Positions 35,048 to 45,261 of a stretch of DNA of 64,000 nt are shown here, in pieces; position 1 is the first letter of the stretch; every line of letters begins with the position of its first letter. The DNA comes from Fonsecaea monophora (lineage: Eukaryota; Ascomycota; Eurotiomycetes; Chaetothyriales; Herpotrichiellaceae). Below the pieces are notes generated by a model. The model saw nothing but the letters and a program-made list of their open reading frames with translations, did no database searches and was not told where the DNA came from. The DNA lies in assembly GCF_001642475.1 (NCBI RefSeq), contig NW_019174074.1:1-64000 (forward strand), in the 5' to 3' direction. A program made the position numbers and the translations under genes.

Positions 35048-35903
35048 TTTTTCTGACCCCGAGAGAGACACGAGTGGTTCACATGTCCGTTAAAGGACTT
35101 TTAACGACCATAAAATTGAGAGCACCACGTGCATGTTGAGTGTTTCCTGGAGGATTGTCTGTTGTTCTTCCGCACCGTGTCCGCAATCTCCAATCCCCTG
35201 GTCCTGAGCTCCGCCCCTCTATTCTTCCTCTAGAGCCAAATATTCGAAGCATGCAAAAGAAGTCTAATTGACTGCCTGACTACACTTACTCTCCGCAATG
35301 ATCAAAGCTACGAGTACCCTTCTTGTCTGTCTCTTAGTCTACTAAGGGATGGTAATAGCTATGCTATGCCATACCATGCCGTGGGTTAAATGCTACTGCT
35401 ACTGCTAATGCATACCCCGTCGTCATAGGGAAGAGACGTGTAGACAAGTAGATACATAAACAGCCGCAGCCTCGGAAGTGCTGGAAGACCCCCCAGGAGG
35501 AGGAAATACTCTGCGCACACACGTCCTGTAGACAAGCAAGATATGCACATGTAGTAAGTCAAGTAGATACCTACGTAACTCGTACGTAGCTATAGGTATT
35601 GAGAAAGTATGAACCGATACCTACCTAGTCCATCAACTCCATCGTGACTTTTAAAAGCGTGGTTGTCGTCAGTGTCTATCCGAGTATCCACCCGGAAAAA
35701 AATACAAAATAGTCCATTTGATCGTAGTTTCATACCATCCGCTCCATCAAGCGCCAGGTACCCAAGCACCCAGGACTCCGGCCAGGTTTGGAATCACCAA
35801 AACCCGACCGGCTCGCATTTCCATATGGCGCTCGCATTGACGTTATGAGATATACCATCGCCCCAAGAGCCCTGGCTTCGATATCCGACATGACGCCCCT
35901 AAT
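35048..35903. other. Intergenic between convergent genes
   Basis: 3' flanks of RRP4 and the PB1-like/UBA gene. It holds short repetitive words (TGCTACTGCTACTGCTAATGC near 35390; TACCTACGTAACTCGTACGTAG near 35570; GATACCTACCTAG near 35618). No gene seen. Confidence 0.6.
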
Positions 35904-38798
35904 CTAATCTTCCCATGGATTCTCTTCCACATCGACCTCCTTCCGTGTCTTCTTGCTGATCTCAATGTGGTTTCCCTTCTCAAGCTCTTTGGCAGCTTCA
36001 CGATCTTCTTCGATCAACTCGATTGCTAAAAGGACATCTCCTGCGGCGGCCCCTGCATAGATATTCAAGCGGGCTAGCTCGTTCGGGTCATCTTCACCGA
36101 AGCCCATAGCTTTCAGCACTTTGACACAGTCGTCGACGCTTTTGCTTGAAAAAGGCGCCGGAGGAGAGACCCCCGAGCGACCGCGAGGACGAGTGAACGG
36201 AGGTGGACAAGGAGAAAGAATCGATGAAGAGCGAGGGATGGAACTGCTGTTTGATGTCGGTGGGAAGAGCACGGCAGCTGGAGGTGGAGCAGGTAGTGTC
36301 GTGGGTGATGGGATGGAGAGCCCGTCGGCTTTTGGTGGTGCACCCCTAATAATTTCTGGTCGAGAAGCCTGAGGCAGCTGTGCTTGTGAGGGCGGTGATC
36401 CGCTGGTGAGCGAATACATGTGCGGGCCAGAACTTGGCAGCGTCCTATTGAAAGGTCGTGGTGGCCTCGGAGCCGAGACAACAGGTGGTCTTGTCGCAGG
36501 GGGCACCGGATGACTGAACGTAGAGGTCGGCTGGAATCGAGAGGTTGGCCAATCAGAGAAGGGGTTCAGCAAGGGATAATAGGGCAAGCTGGAAGTCGCG
36601 GTTGTGCTGCGATTGTTCTTCAGATAGTTCTCCCACGAGCTCAACCGCGGGTTCTGGTACGGAGCAGCATCACGTGGCTTGTAACGATCAGTATGATGAA
36701 GGGTCTGACTCCGTTGTGGTGCGAAGCCGGGCATTGCTGGGTTGACTCTAGTATTCAGAAAGCCCACCTTGGATGCAGACAGGTCTGGCTGTGATCGCTG
36801 GGGACGTGGTTGCAGGACGGGAATGTGTGCGAGAGGATCAAATGGTCCATTGAGTCTCGCCGCAGGATTGGTGCCACTGACTGTCTGAGATTTTCGTGGA
36901 AAGATCGGTCCTCGAGAGTATATCATGTCATCGGGACTGCCAGCCCGTTGTGAAAGACCACCACTAAGTGAGCCTCGACTTTCCTGTTGTAGCCACCAAG
37001 GAAGATCTTTGGACACCGTACTGTCATCGGCTGTGGTGGCAGACTCTTTATTCTTTTGCTCTTCACGCTTTGGCTCAGGCTGTTGCTCGAGCTTTGGCTC
37101 AGGCCAGGCACCAGGCAGTGGAACAGTAGGCCACTTAGGGGCATCCTGTACGCCGGGAGCCTTTTTTCTCTCTCCTAGATCTGCTAGTAGGGAACGGACA
37201 TGCTCGTTTTCATCTTCAACTGTGGGTTTTTTGTAGATATCGGTCTTCTTGGGAGCCGGCTGGACCGGGGCCCAAGTCGGAGAAACCAAGTGGCTGAAGC
37301 TTTGCTTCGATTTGGGAGCAGGTTGAAAGTTTGCAGGGGACATCTCTTCCAATTGTTCAATACTGGGGTAGCGAGCAAAAACCGACATAGGGCTCGAGCT
37401 AGGTTGATAATGGCTAGACGATGCAGGCGTGCTTTGCAAACCGCTCACACTGACGGACTTTCGAAGAGACGATAATGGTGGATATCGGGTCAGAAAATCG
37501 GACTCGGATGGCGGGGAGTCAAGAATGGAGTTGTCTGTGGGAGGAGCAGGAGCTGCAGTCATGTAACGAGCTGACAAGGGTGGAAACAGAAATTTCGGTT
37601 TGGAAGGGAGACTGAGCTGAGGGGGCTGCTGGATGTTGGTCGAACGTTCAGATAAAGGCAGGCTTGACGTCTGAACCTCTGAAGATGAGCTCTGAACCTC
37701 TGAAGATGAGCGCTGAATGCTGAGGCCATTAGGCACCACAAGCTCCTTCACCATCTGAAGAGGTTCTGAGGGTGTTGGCTCGACGAAGCTGACTTTTTTT
37801 TCAGGCGTCTCAGCACGAGGCTCCCGCTTGTCTTCCTCCCCGGTTTCTTCGGTGGTACTGAAGAGGCAGGAGGGTTGCTGGGGGGTTGAGTCAGTGTTGG
37901 CTCCATTAGGAACGTCGACCCCATTGCTTCTGTTCTTTTGTAGTTCCTCGTCCACAAGTGTGGCCAAAAGATCAAGGCCGAATTCCCCGGCCTCTTTCAG
38001 AATTTTCTTGAACCCGGACAAAACATTCTCTACAGGGGTCGTGTCGGCCTCTGCAGTTGTTTCTGCAAGCTTTCGTAGTCCGTCTGCTGTGGACTCGAGA
38101 AAGTCGGCTAGAGGGCCCAGGTGAGATTCAAGACGGGTGAAGGCACTGACGGGGGCCTTATCCTTCTGCATCGGTGTCTCCCCTTCACCAGAGATAACCG
38201 GGTGTGCTGCTGAACGGCGATGACTTGCCCCCTCATTGACCGTGGCAGTGTCCGTGGGCTGCGCTGATTGAGGTGGTCCGGGAGAACTTTTGTTAACCCT
38301 TTCCGGGTCGAACATGTTGTCATAATGAAGAGGGAACATGGAGTTGGACTCTGGTGAAGATGCTCTATGTAGAAGGGAAACTCTTGTACTTGAATGTGAT
38401 GACGACGATGACGCTCGAGGTCGCAGTTTCCGACTGGTGTGTGCTTCATGTTCTCTCCACACTGCCACACTCCCAGTCGTATGCCGGATGTCAAAGATAT
38501 GCACGAGCGTGTTTTCCTTGGCTTCTCTTGCAGCTTTCGCAGGGGCCTTGCCTAGAATGAGGGAGGGGGTAGGAGCGACCGAAGGAGGTATCGGCTCTTC
38601 TAGGCGTTGTTGCAGCTCAAAGGAACTTCCGACAGTGATGAGCTCACCATCGTCGAGGTCGATGTAGGACAGGACGGCATCAGGTTCACTATTAACAGTG
38701 CTGTCGTACTGGGAAGCGGTAATCTGAACGATACCTGGTGGTGATTTGGGGCCGTTTAGGTCGCGGATGCCAAAGGCCGGGAGATCGAGATGAGCCAT
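35904..38798 (-). CDS. PB1-like / UBA-domain protein, uncharacterised
   Basis: A single-exon 964-residue protein with ordered ends and a long disordered middle. Residues ~20-70 (VLSYIDLDDGELITVGSSFELQQRL) look like a PB1-type beta-grasp, with an acidic OPCA-like D-x-D-x-E pattern. A second ordered block at ~95-130 includes LVHIFDIRHTTGSVAVWREH. A helical region at ~225-285 (FTRLESHLGPLADFLESTADG, then GFKKILKEAGEFGLDLL) precedes ~550 Pro/Ser-rich residues containing short repeats such as SSSEVQ. The C-terminal ~890-940 segment (DDCVKVLKAMGFGEDDPNEL, ARLNIYAGAAAGDVLLAIEL) is a UBA domain. PB1 plus UBA is the plan of ubiquitin-linked autophagy receptors (p62/NBR1), but no ZZ or FW domain is visible, so such a role is speculative. 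The minus-strand start at 38798 has a good context. Confidence 0.75.
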   Translation of the reverse strand: MAHLDLPAFGIRDLNGPKSPPGIVQITASQYDSTVNSEPDAVLSYIDLDDGELITVGSSFELQQRLEEPIPPSVAPTPSLILGKAPAKAAREAKENTLVHIFDIRHTTGSVAVWREHEAHTSRKLRPRASSSSSHSSTRVSLLHRASSPESNSMFPLHYDNMFDPERVNKSSPGPPQSAQPTDTATVNEGASHRRSAAHPVISGEGETPMQKDKAPVSAFTRLESHLGPLADFLESTADGLRKLAETTAEADTTPVENVLSGFKKILKEAGEFGLDLLATLVDEELQKNRSNGVDVPNGANTDSTPQQPSCLFSTTEETGEEDKREPRAETPEKKVSFVEPTPSEPLQMVKELVVPNGLSIQRSSSEVQSSSSEVQTSSLPLSERSTNIQQPPQLSLPSKPKFLFPPLSARYMTAAPAPPTDNSILDSPPSESDFLTRYPPLSSLRKSVSVSGLQSTPASSSHYQPSSSPMSVFARYPSIEQLEEMSPANFQPAPKSKQSFSHLVSPTWAPVQPAPKKTDIYKKPTVEDENEHVRSLLADLGERKKAPGVQDAPKWPTVPLPGAWPEPKLEQQPEPKREEQKNKESATTADDSTVSKDLPWWLQQESRGSLSGGLSQRAGSPDDMIYSRGPIFPRKSQTVSGTNPAARLNGPFDPLAHIPVLQPRPQRSQPDLSASKVGFLNTRVNPAMPGFAPQRSQTLHHTDRYKPRDAAPYQNPRLSSWENYLKNNRSTTATSSLPYYPLLNPFSDWPTSRFQPTSTFSHPVPPATRPPVVSAPRPPRPFNRTLPSSGPHMYSLTSGSPPSQAQLPQASRPEIIRGAPPKADGLSIPSPTTLPAPPPAAVLFPPTSNSSSIPRSSSILSPCPPPFTRPRGRSGVSPPAPFSSKSVDDCVKVLKAMGFGEDDPNELARLNIYAGAAAGDVLLAIELIEEDREAAKELEKGNHIEISKKTRKEVDVEENPWED

Positions 38799-39937
38799 GA
38801 CGAAGCGAGAAGGCTAAGTTGCGTGGCTATCTCTGAAATAGTAGAAAGGACATAGGACAATGGGATACTTGGTAGGTTAGTGAGAGAGCAGAATAGAGGG
38901 GACAGAGAAGTGAGCGTGAAGAACAAGGCTGATGGTCTGAGGTCCAGGCAGCGACCAAAACCAAGTTGCACGGACAAGAGAGAGAGAGTTGATACCCCGC
39001 ACTGGACTTGCATATTTGAGTACGAGTAGCGCTAACTCGGTCACGCGGATCCGCCAATGACGATTGTTCCTTCCACCATTCGGACTTGGTCTGATTGGGT
39101 ACCAGCCATGACCCGCATGCATAAGAAGGAGCCTTCCATCTCGACCAACGGGACAATCAGACTTGGCTTCAGCCTACGAGAGGTTCCTCCAGACTTTTGT
39201 TGGGAGTGTCACAAGGTAACGACATGCATGGAGGGGCAGAAATTATATTTCTCAAGTTGTGGTCATCATTGCCATGCCACTGTCTGTATATTGCCCCTCA
39301 TTGAGTACCACGGCATAAGCATGCCTCACTCTGTTTGCGCCCTTGTAGCACAGCTCCCATCGCGCTGTTGTTACATAGAATCTGATGGTGATCCATGTAC
39401 ATGATCATCAACCTAGTGCAAAGATCCCAGCCATCATATCCGCTGCGACGATACCGAGAGGCTTCGGATGCTCGAGTCTTCTGCATATTCTGGTTTGAGG
39501 TTGATGTCGACCTCGTTCAACGTTTGAGAACGCATCATGCCATCTCGTAACCCTATCTTTGTAGGAGTAAAGCTCTATACCTGAAACTTTTGCGGACCAT
39601 TGATATTCTCAGAGAGAGACTGGATATCCAATGTCTGAGGGATCCCTCGGCTGAGCTGAGCCTTAATCTCGTGGCGAAGGGGACCCAACATGAGTGCGAG
39701 CTGTGGTGTGTCAAGGTCTGTAATGGCACGGTTTTAGTCGTCTCGATAGGTAGAGTTTTAACGACCGCTGTGGTTCTGCCATTCCATGAAAAGTACAGCT
39801 CATGAATATGAGTCCGCGCCTCCGGAGTATGAGATCTGTCCGTATAATTCGGATCTCGGCTGTTTCGCACGATCCAAATGGGTGCTTTTCTTCACACTTG
39901 ACCTTTCAGTCGGCGTAAGAGTCGTGTCAAAAGTTCC
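38799..39937. other. Intergenic, with one Cys-rich frame
   Basis: Upstream region of the PB1-like/UBA gene and 3' flank of the next. It contains a plus-strand frame, 39108-39404, 98 codons from ATG, with C-x2-C-x5-C … C-G-H-H-C-H-x4-C, superficially like a zinc-binding motif. Its codon use is poor and there is no second conserved part, so I do not call it a gene. Confidence 0.45.
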
Positions 39938-40663
39938 TCACTGCTTGTTCCTCTCCGCCGCCTCTTGCACCTTCAGCCTCTCGACCAACTTCTGCCTCAT
40001 GAAATCCGTCAGGCCCAGAATCCCATCATTCGTGCATATCCGATACGTTCCACTGGGCTGATACCCCCCATGACCATCGACAAAATTTCCGTGTCCATCG
40101 ACTTCCACACTGCCAAAGATGTCTTCTGGCTCCGCGATGCGTCCAAAGTCCGGGATGCGTCGCTGGTCGGAGACGTGCAACCAGCCTCCCCGACCTGCGC
40201 TGCCGTGGCCGCCCTGGTCACTGGCACCTGAAGAGCCCGTCTGTTGGCGACGAGCCGTGTGCAAGAATGAGGATCCGGATGAAGATATCATCACCGCAGC
40301 TTGGGACTGGACCTCCGGGTCAGAAGCGGCATTCTCGCCAATCACTGAATGCAGAATAGGGAGGAACTTGGGGTTCTCGGTGAACGATCGCGGCGTAGGT
40401 GGGAGTTGGGAGGTAGTGCCAATGGCTAGTGACCGAATCGGAGGGTCTGTGGGGAGGAGAGACAGGACATGGGCGATAGGGTTTTGAGGATCTTTAAAAA
40501 CATACTGCGCAATAACTCGAGTTAGCTTCTGTAGCGGGTGAGCTGTACGGGGATACGTAGACCTTACTATATGGGGGTTATTGGACAACGTCGAGACAGT
40601 CCGCAGCTGAACAAATAGTCGCGGTGCTCGCCACAGCGTCCGCGTTCCTGTTGCCAAATTCAT
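39938..40663 (-). CDS. Conserved mitochondrial-type unknown protein
   Basis: A fungal conserved hypothetical. I read an intron at 40505-40567 (GTAAGG … GCTAACTC … GCGCAG, 63 bp) whose length is a multiple of three and which has no stop, so the uncut ORF also reads through. Spliced exons 40568-40663 and 39938-40504 give 220 residues, with NPHI joining YVFKDPQNPIAHVLSLLP. The N-terminus (MNLATGTRTLWRAPRLFVQLR) is Arg-rich and acid-free, suggesting a matrix presequence. The C-terminal block is the conserved part: GWLHVSDQRRIPDFGRIAEP, EDIFGSVEVDGHG, YQPSGTYRICTNDGILGLTDF. No catalytic motif recognised and function unknown. Annotation pipelines would easily retain the intron and report 241 residues. 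Confidence 0.8.
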   Translation of the reverse strand: MNLATGTRTLWRAPRLFVQLRTVSTLSNNPHIVRSTYPRTAHPLQKLTRVIAQYVFKDPQNPIAHVLSLLPTDPPIRSLAIGTTSQLPPTPRSFTENPKFLPILHSVIGENAASDPEVQSQAAVMISSSGSSFLHTARRQQTGSSGASDQGGHGSAGRGGWLHVSDQRRIPDFGRIAEPEDIFGSVEVDGHGNFVDGHGGYQPSGTYRICTNDGILGLTDFMRQKLVERLKVQEAAERNKQ

Positions 40664-41042
40664 GGTGGATTGTGGTTACTCGCAAGGCAACCCTAGGACA
40701 TACGACGTGGTGCTGATGTTGGGTACATGATGGTCTACAAAAATTATTTGCCGGAGCTTGGACGCGGGCTTCAATGACGTCGGGAAGCCGACACAAGTAA
40801 TAATACTTTAAGCCAGTGGTTTTAGAGCAAAGTCCAGCCTTACGCTTCGGCATCACAGCCGTGCTTCACCAGTCTCAGGACGCTTTCTCCTTCCACGTAC
40901 ATAAATTGATCGAGACACCAGAGCAAGACTCATTTCATTAAAGATATTCAATAATGATCTCCTTCCTGAAACATTTCGCACCCGTCATTTTGAGATCCGA
41001 TTCGACAGTGGCAGCTTTTCACCATCTCCTTCGGTTTCCCCC
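40664..41042. other. Short intergenic gap
   Basis: 379 bp holding the promoter of the mitochondrial-type gene and the 3' flank of the DUF427 gene. Nothing else seen. Confidence 0.6.
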
Positions 41043-41880
41043 CTACTTTTTGGTTGGCATTCCAATCTTTGCAATCTCTTTCCCGTCGACCCAGGTATCG
41101 ACTTTATTCGGGTAGAAACACAGCATGCCGAGGATGCCGGCACTCTCCTGGGTCGGGTTCTTGTACCACCACGCCACGTCCTTGATTTCGTTGCCGTTGA
41201 TCACGGCGTTGTAGTAGCTGGCTTCACCTTTGTATGGACATCCCGTGTGCGTGTCGCTCGGCGTGAGATGCTCCCATTTGATCGCCGTGCGAGGCAGGTA
41301 CCAGCGGGCGGGGAAGTTGGTCTCCCAGAGGGACATGACGCCGCCTTCGGAGCCCGTGTCGGCGAGACACACTCCGTCGATCTCGACGCGCACGTGTCGC
41401 CCCGAGGGGAGGATGTCGACTCTGTGATACGGGTCCTTGGGGTGATAGACTACCTGGACTTGCTCCTCGTACCACGCATCGAGGGCCTTGAAGTCGATCT
41501 TCACGTAGCCCACCAGCTCAGAGTTGAATGAGTCGGGAACAACGAGCGACGGCACGGATTTGGTGCCCACGCTCAACGTCGACGTCGACGAGTCTATGCC
41601 AGAAATCGGTTTGTCCTCTGTGAACTTGGCACTGTCGAGGAAGTCGGACTTGGGGATCCAGTACATGGGATAAAACCCGTTCTCCCACACTAATTTGGCG
41701 GCAGTGGTGTCGAAGATGTATTTGCCATTGAGGACTCCTCTGACGCGCTTCTCAGTGCCCACAATCTTCGGTCGGGATTCTGGGTTGGCACTGAAGAGTT
41801 TGGAGCCAAGTGCTGCGAGACTGCGAATGTCTTAGAGATTGCATGATCAACGGATAAGTGTGCTTTGCTTACTCGGACAT
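41043..41880 (-). CDS. DUF427 domain protein
   Basis: A member of the DUF427 family, small beta-rich proteins of unknown biochemical role in fungi and bacteria. The reading frame lacks an ATG in its main exon. An 8-nt first exon (41873-41880, ATG TCC GA) plus a 52-bp intron joins in frame to 41043-41820 and gives MSDLAALGSKLF…, 261 residues. The family repeat core appears twice: first RVRGVLNGKYIFDTTAAKLV with YPMYWIPKSDFL, then HVRVEIDGVCLADTGSEGGV with ETNFPARWYLPRTAI. After these come THTGCPYKGEASYYNAVING and KDVAWWYKNPTQESAGILGM, ending in FYPNKVDTWVDG. There is no signal peptide. The very short first exon is the notable part of the model. Confidence 0.85.
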
Positions 41881-43137
41881 TGTTCTGGTTGAATTGGCAA
41901 GTGATCCAGGCGAAAGATGATTGCGGGTCAATTGTATACGTGGAATAGATCGGAACGCCAGTTCGGCAGCTGTCGAGACACTTTGAGATTTGGATGTCGG
42001 GAGAAGAAGGTGGCAGTGAGAAGATCGTCCTAGATATACATATACTCGTCGTAGTTGACGTCGACGGTGTCCAGACCAGAGCAGAGCAGAAACCTGTAAC
42101 GACAATTTTTACTTGCCTGATATCGTAGCAGGTCTAAAGAGGCAAGAAATTGGTGGGTTTAGTTATACGCGCCGTCGACTATGGCCTTGAGACTTGATCA
42201 CTAATGGTCAGGGAGAGTCCTGGTGGCCCTTAAAATGTGTGCTGACATACTCGTGCTCGGAACCAGGAACTGCATATGGGAATGTCATTAATCTGCGGGG
42301 CTTGTCGGCTTGAACTAACCTCCTTGCCCCCGCAGCGCGGACAAACACATGGGACAAGTACTCGGTGCTATTGTCTATGACTGGTGCATACTCGTAAAGA
42401 CTTGCCAGGGTCCTCTACACTTAAAATCCCGCAGCTTGACTCTGTCGAGTTAGTGGAAAAGAAGATGATGGCATCAAAGCCTCCTTGAGATTCTCTGAAC
42501 TTTCCTATCCAGGCGAATGGCATCCCTACTACCACGACAGAGGCTCGCTTCTGATCTCTTCAACTGGGATCTATGGGCTTTTGCGTTGACTGGATTCTGT
42601 TCCTTGTCGTGCTGAGCTGCGTCTCGGCCAGCAGTCGTCCGAACATGCCCATAATCCCGATGTAGATGTGAAACGGGTGTATCTACCTGTCGGCTTCGAT
42701 GTAGACACTCAACACTTCTCAAAAAGCGGATGAATGAAGCAGGGCATTCTGTTCTGCAACAAATGCCACCTTTCCCAGCGATAAGCGCCTTCAACACCCG
42801 CCCGGTGCATTTGATCACAAGGCTGCACCCCTGTCCGGGGAATGTCACACATTGCCCTGCTGACCTATCGCTGGTAGAACGAGGCATTTCCCAGCGGCCA
42901 TAGCGACAGATCTTCTCCTTTGTCTGTATATTAGCTCCGCGGTCTTGACTGCACGGAAAATACGGACGAGATGACAAGGTGAATACTGAGCATCCTGCTC
43001 CTGAGCAAAATGTCATCAACCGCAGGAGCTGGCGCTCAAGATAGCATCAATTTGTGGCGAGAGGAAGTCGTTTCTGCTCAATGCACATAAGCTGAGATAT
43101 TCGAGTTGCGGACCTGGCCCGCCAGCTTCAGAAGTTA
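41881..43137. other. Intergenic, no gene seen
   Basis: Upstream region of DUF427 and 3' flank of Med1. A 181-codon minus-strand frame (42474-43019) is rich in Arg, Cys and Ser with no ordered segment, and reads like a chance frame. Confidence 0.55.
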
Positions 43138-45261
43138 TCACCTGCGTGCGATATTCTGTTCGAGAAGCCATTCAACTAGCAAGCCAATATCTTCCGTCGT
43201 TTCCAAAATTCGTACAATTTTGGACCGAATGCGTTCACTCTCGGTGCCTTCTGCGTGAATTCCGCGCAAGTCTCGGACCTCGATTGCTCCACCCGGGCAG
43301 ATGTTGAGGGACAAGAAGACAAATGGGTGCTTTTGCTCTCTCCTATTCGACTTGCGCAAGGGAATGTATACATCAAGCTTTGCTTTTGAGATATCGGAAA
43401 GCACATCCATGTTCACGTCAATCGGCAACGGCAGACCGGGATCCAGCTCACTATGCGAATTAGCGAGGTTGTCGAAGTCATCGAGGTCAGAGCCGGGAGA
43501 CTTCTTGTTTGTTCGCTTCAAGGGGCGGAGAGTGGTTTCTGAACTCCAGTTGCCCTTGGAAGGGACCTTGCTTGATGCGCCCATCTGTTGATTGTCGCCC
43601 TGGTACTCTATCAAACTGCGCAAAATACCCCAAACGACGGCATACTGTCGAATAATAGGCACCACGGCCGCAAATTGTTTCGGATGGGTGAATATCAGTT
43701 GTTTCAAAGGATGACACCACAGGGGCGGGGCATGCTGGGAGGATTTCAGGGCGTACGAGTGCCGTCGCAGCCGGCCAGAGCCTTTGTCATCTTCAATGGG
43801 CAAGACTCTAATCCATCTTTCTTGTGAAGGGTTTCTGTTGCCTTCAGCGCCGGCACCGACGAAGGTCTTATGCAGCACCGCTTGATATGTTGAAGTCAGC
43901 TCTTGCTTGATCTCCACCATAGCAATCTCCACGCTCAGATTGCCCGCTACGTTGAGGGGAAGGTAAACTTCGGGTTCAAGGGTACATTGAAAATGCATAT
44001 TCAAAACGCGCGACACCATGTCAGTCGGCTTCTCGGTGGCTGCATTATCTGCCTCTGCCTTGGCTAACGGATCTGAACCTGACGAATCTTGTGCAGGGTC
44101 TCGCCAGTCCGGCTTCCATGTCTCGTTTTCGACATCGAGTATTGGCTCGTGGCCCTCGACGAGAACTCGGTCAGAGACCCATTGCTTCGTGACGGCAGTC
44201 ATTGGCAAACCAGACTCGCAAGACACCCGTGCGGTGTAGAGATGATGGGTATTGTCAACCTCACCATTGGCGGCAACCTCAGGCTTTTGGCTTGGTTCCT
44301 CGGGGGTGGCCCAGTAGTCCACTGCTAGTCCCAACCAGGGTTTTCGATCCATGACCGGTCTACCAACCGCGCCCTGTTTCAGATTTTGCCTAGGAGTCCG
44401 TGCTTTGAATTTTTCTCTTTCAGCATCCCAGATCATTCGGAATGAATTATAGAGATCGGTCACAGCGTTGAAGCAGGGGGCCCCGCTCTCGATTCTATCG
44501 AGTTGGCTGAGGTATTGTAGATTGGATGCAAAGGCATCCAATGATCTCCATTGCGGTATTTGGCCGACAGCGTCTAGACTTTGCAGATTACTCTTAATAA
44601 TCTGGGTGCCTTGTTCTTGGAATTGAGGCTCCTCGTTTTCGGAGGCGCTGTCTGACATGTTGAGCTTGAGACTCACGTCCCTGACGTCGTCCCTGCCGCC
44701 AGCTTCGAAGTTGATCTCAAGGTCAACACAATTTCCCGCAATTGTGAGATTGTCATCGTCCCATAGAGTGGTGAACCCTTGCAACTGTCCTATTCTCTCC
44801 ACCCCTCCACGAGTGATTCCGTGTCCGGCAGCCCGACTCTTGAGTGAATTCAGAACCAGTTCCGCTCTAGCAAGTCGTTCGAGCAACGGGTTGACAGGAG
44901 GGGCAGATCTGACGGGTGCGCCCGACAGACTTGAGGTGATACCCAAGCCATCCGCTCCACTTCCCAAAGGTGTAAGTCCTGTAGTCCCCAGGGCGTTGAT
45001 CAGAGCGGCGGCAGGCGAATTGAGAGCAAGCAGGTCATCATGAACGGCTGTTGCGGCCAGGGGTGTAGAAGAGGGTTGTGAGGAAACACTGATATGGTGT
45101 CCGTGCGCTGAGGCTGGAGTCTTGACCGCGGGAGACTTGTAAGCGAGAGGACGATTCGAGTTGCCCGAGGTACCAGGTCGAGGCGAAGCCATGAGCCTGT
45201 TCGGAGGCGAGAGCTGTGGTTTCGGCGTGGAGATGTTCTGGGATTTCGTTGGTGTCGCCAT
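43138..45261 (-). CDS. Mediator complex subunit 1 (Med1)
   Basis: Med1 is a middle-module subunit of the Mediator complex that links activators to RNA polymerase II in the nucleus. A single exon encodes 707 residues. The disordered Pro/Ser-rich N-terminus (~1-60) runs into HHISVSSQPSSTP, VHDDLLALNSPAAALINALG and TGLTPLGSGADGLGI, a segment typical of fungal Med1. The Med1 domain proper begins at about 125 with ERLARAELVLNSLK and continues with CVDLEINFEAGGRDDVRDVS, LNMSDSASENEEP, and SLDAFASNLQYLSQLDRIES. It runs to DLYNSFRMIWDAEREKF. The remainder extends to EQNIARR at the C-terminus. It is the largest single-exon minus-strand gene between 41 and 46 kb. I recognise it from the N-terminal signature and domain order; the C-terminal half is poorly conserved in the family. 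Confidence 0.82.
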   Translation of the reverse strand: MATPTKSQNISTPKPQLSPPNRLMASPRPGTSGNSNRPLAYKSPAVKTPASAHGHHISVSSQPSSTPLAATAVHDDLLALNSPAAALINALGTTGLTPLGSGADGLGITSSLSGAPVRSAPPVNPLLERLARAELVLNSLKSRAAGHGITRGGVERIGQLQGFTTLWDDDNLTIAGNCVDLEINFEAGGRDDVRDVSLKLNMSDSASENEEPQFQEQGTQIIKSNLQSLDAVGQIPQWRSLDAFASNLQYLSQLDRIESGAPCFNAVTDLYNSFRMIWDAEREKFKARTPRQNLKQGAVGRPVMDRKPWLGLAVDYWATPEEPSQKPEVAANGEVDNTHHLYTARVSCESGLPMTAVTKQWVSDRVLVEGHEPILDVENETWKPDWRDPAQDSSGSDPLAKAEADNAATEKPTDMVSRVLNMHFQCTLEPEVYLPLNVAGNLSVEIAMVEIKQELTSTYQAVLHKTFVGAGAEGNRNPSQERWIRVLPIEDDKGSGRLRRHSYALKSSQHAPPLWCHPLKQLIFTHPKQFAAVVPIIRQYAVVWGILRSLIEYQGDNQQMGASSKVPSKGNWSSETTLRPLKRTNKKSPGSDLDDFDNLANSHSELDPGLPLPIDVNMDVLSDISKAKLDVYIPLRKSNRREQKHPFVFLSLNICPGGAIEVRDLRGIHAEGTESERIRSKIVRILETTEDIGLLVEWLLEQNIARR

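Noticed and set aside
39108..39404. Cys/His-rich frame resembling a zinc-binding motif
   Set aside because: Spacing does not match RING, LIM or MYND patterns, and codon use is unlike the genes nearby.
42474..43019. 181-codon minus-strand frame
   Set aside because: Arg/Ser/Cys-rich with no ordered region, no splice partner and no recognised motif; probably chance.
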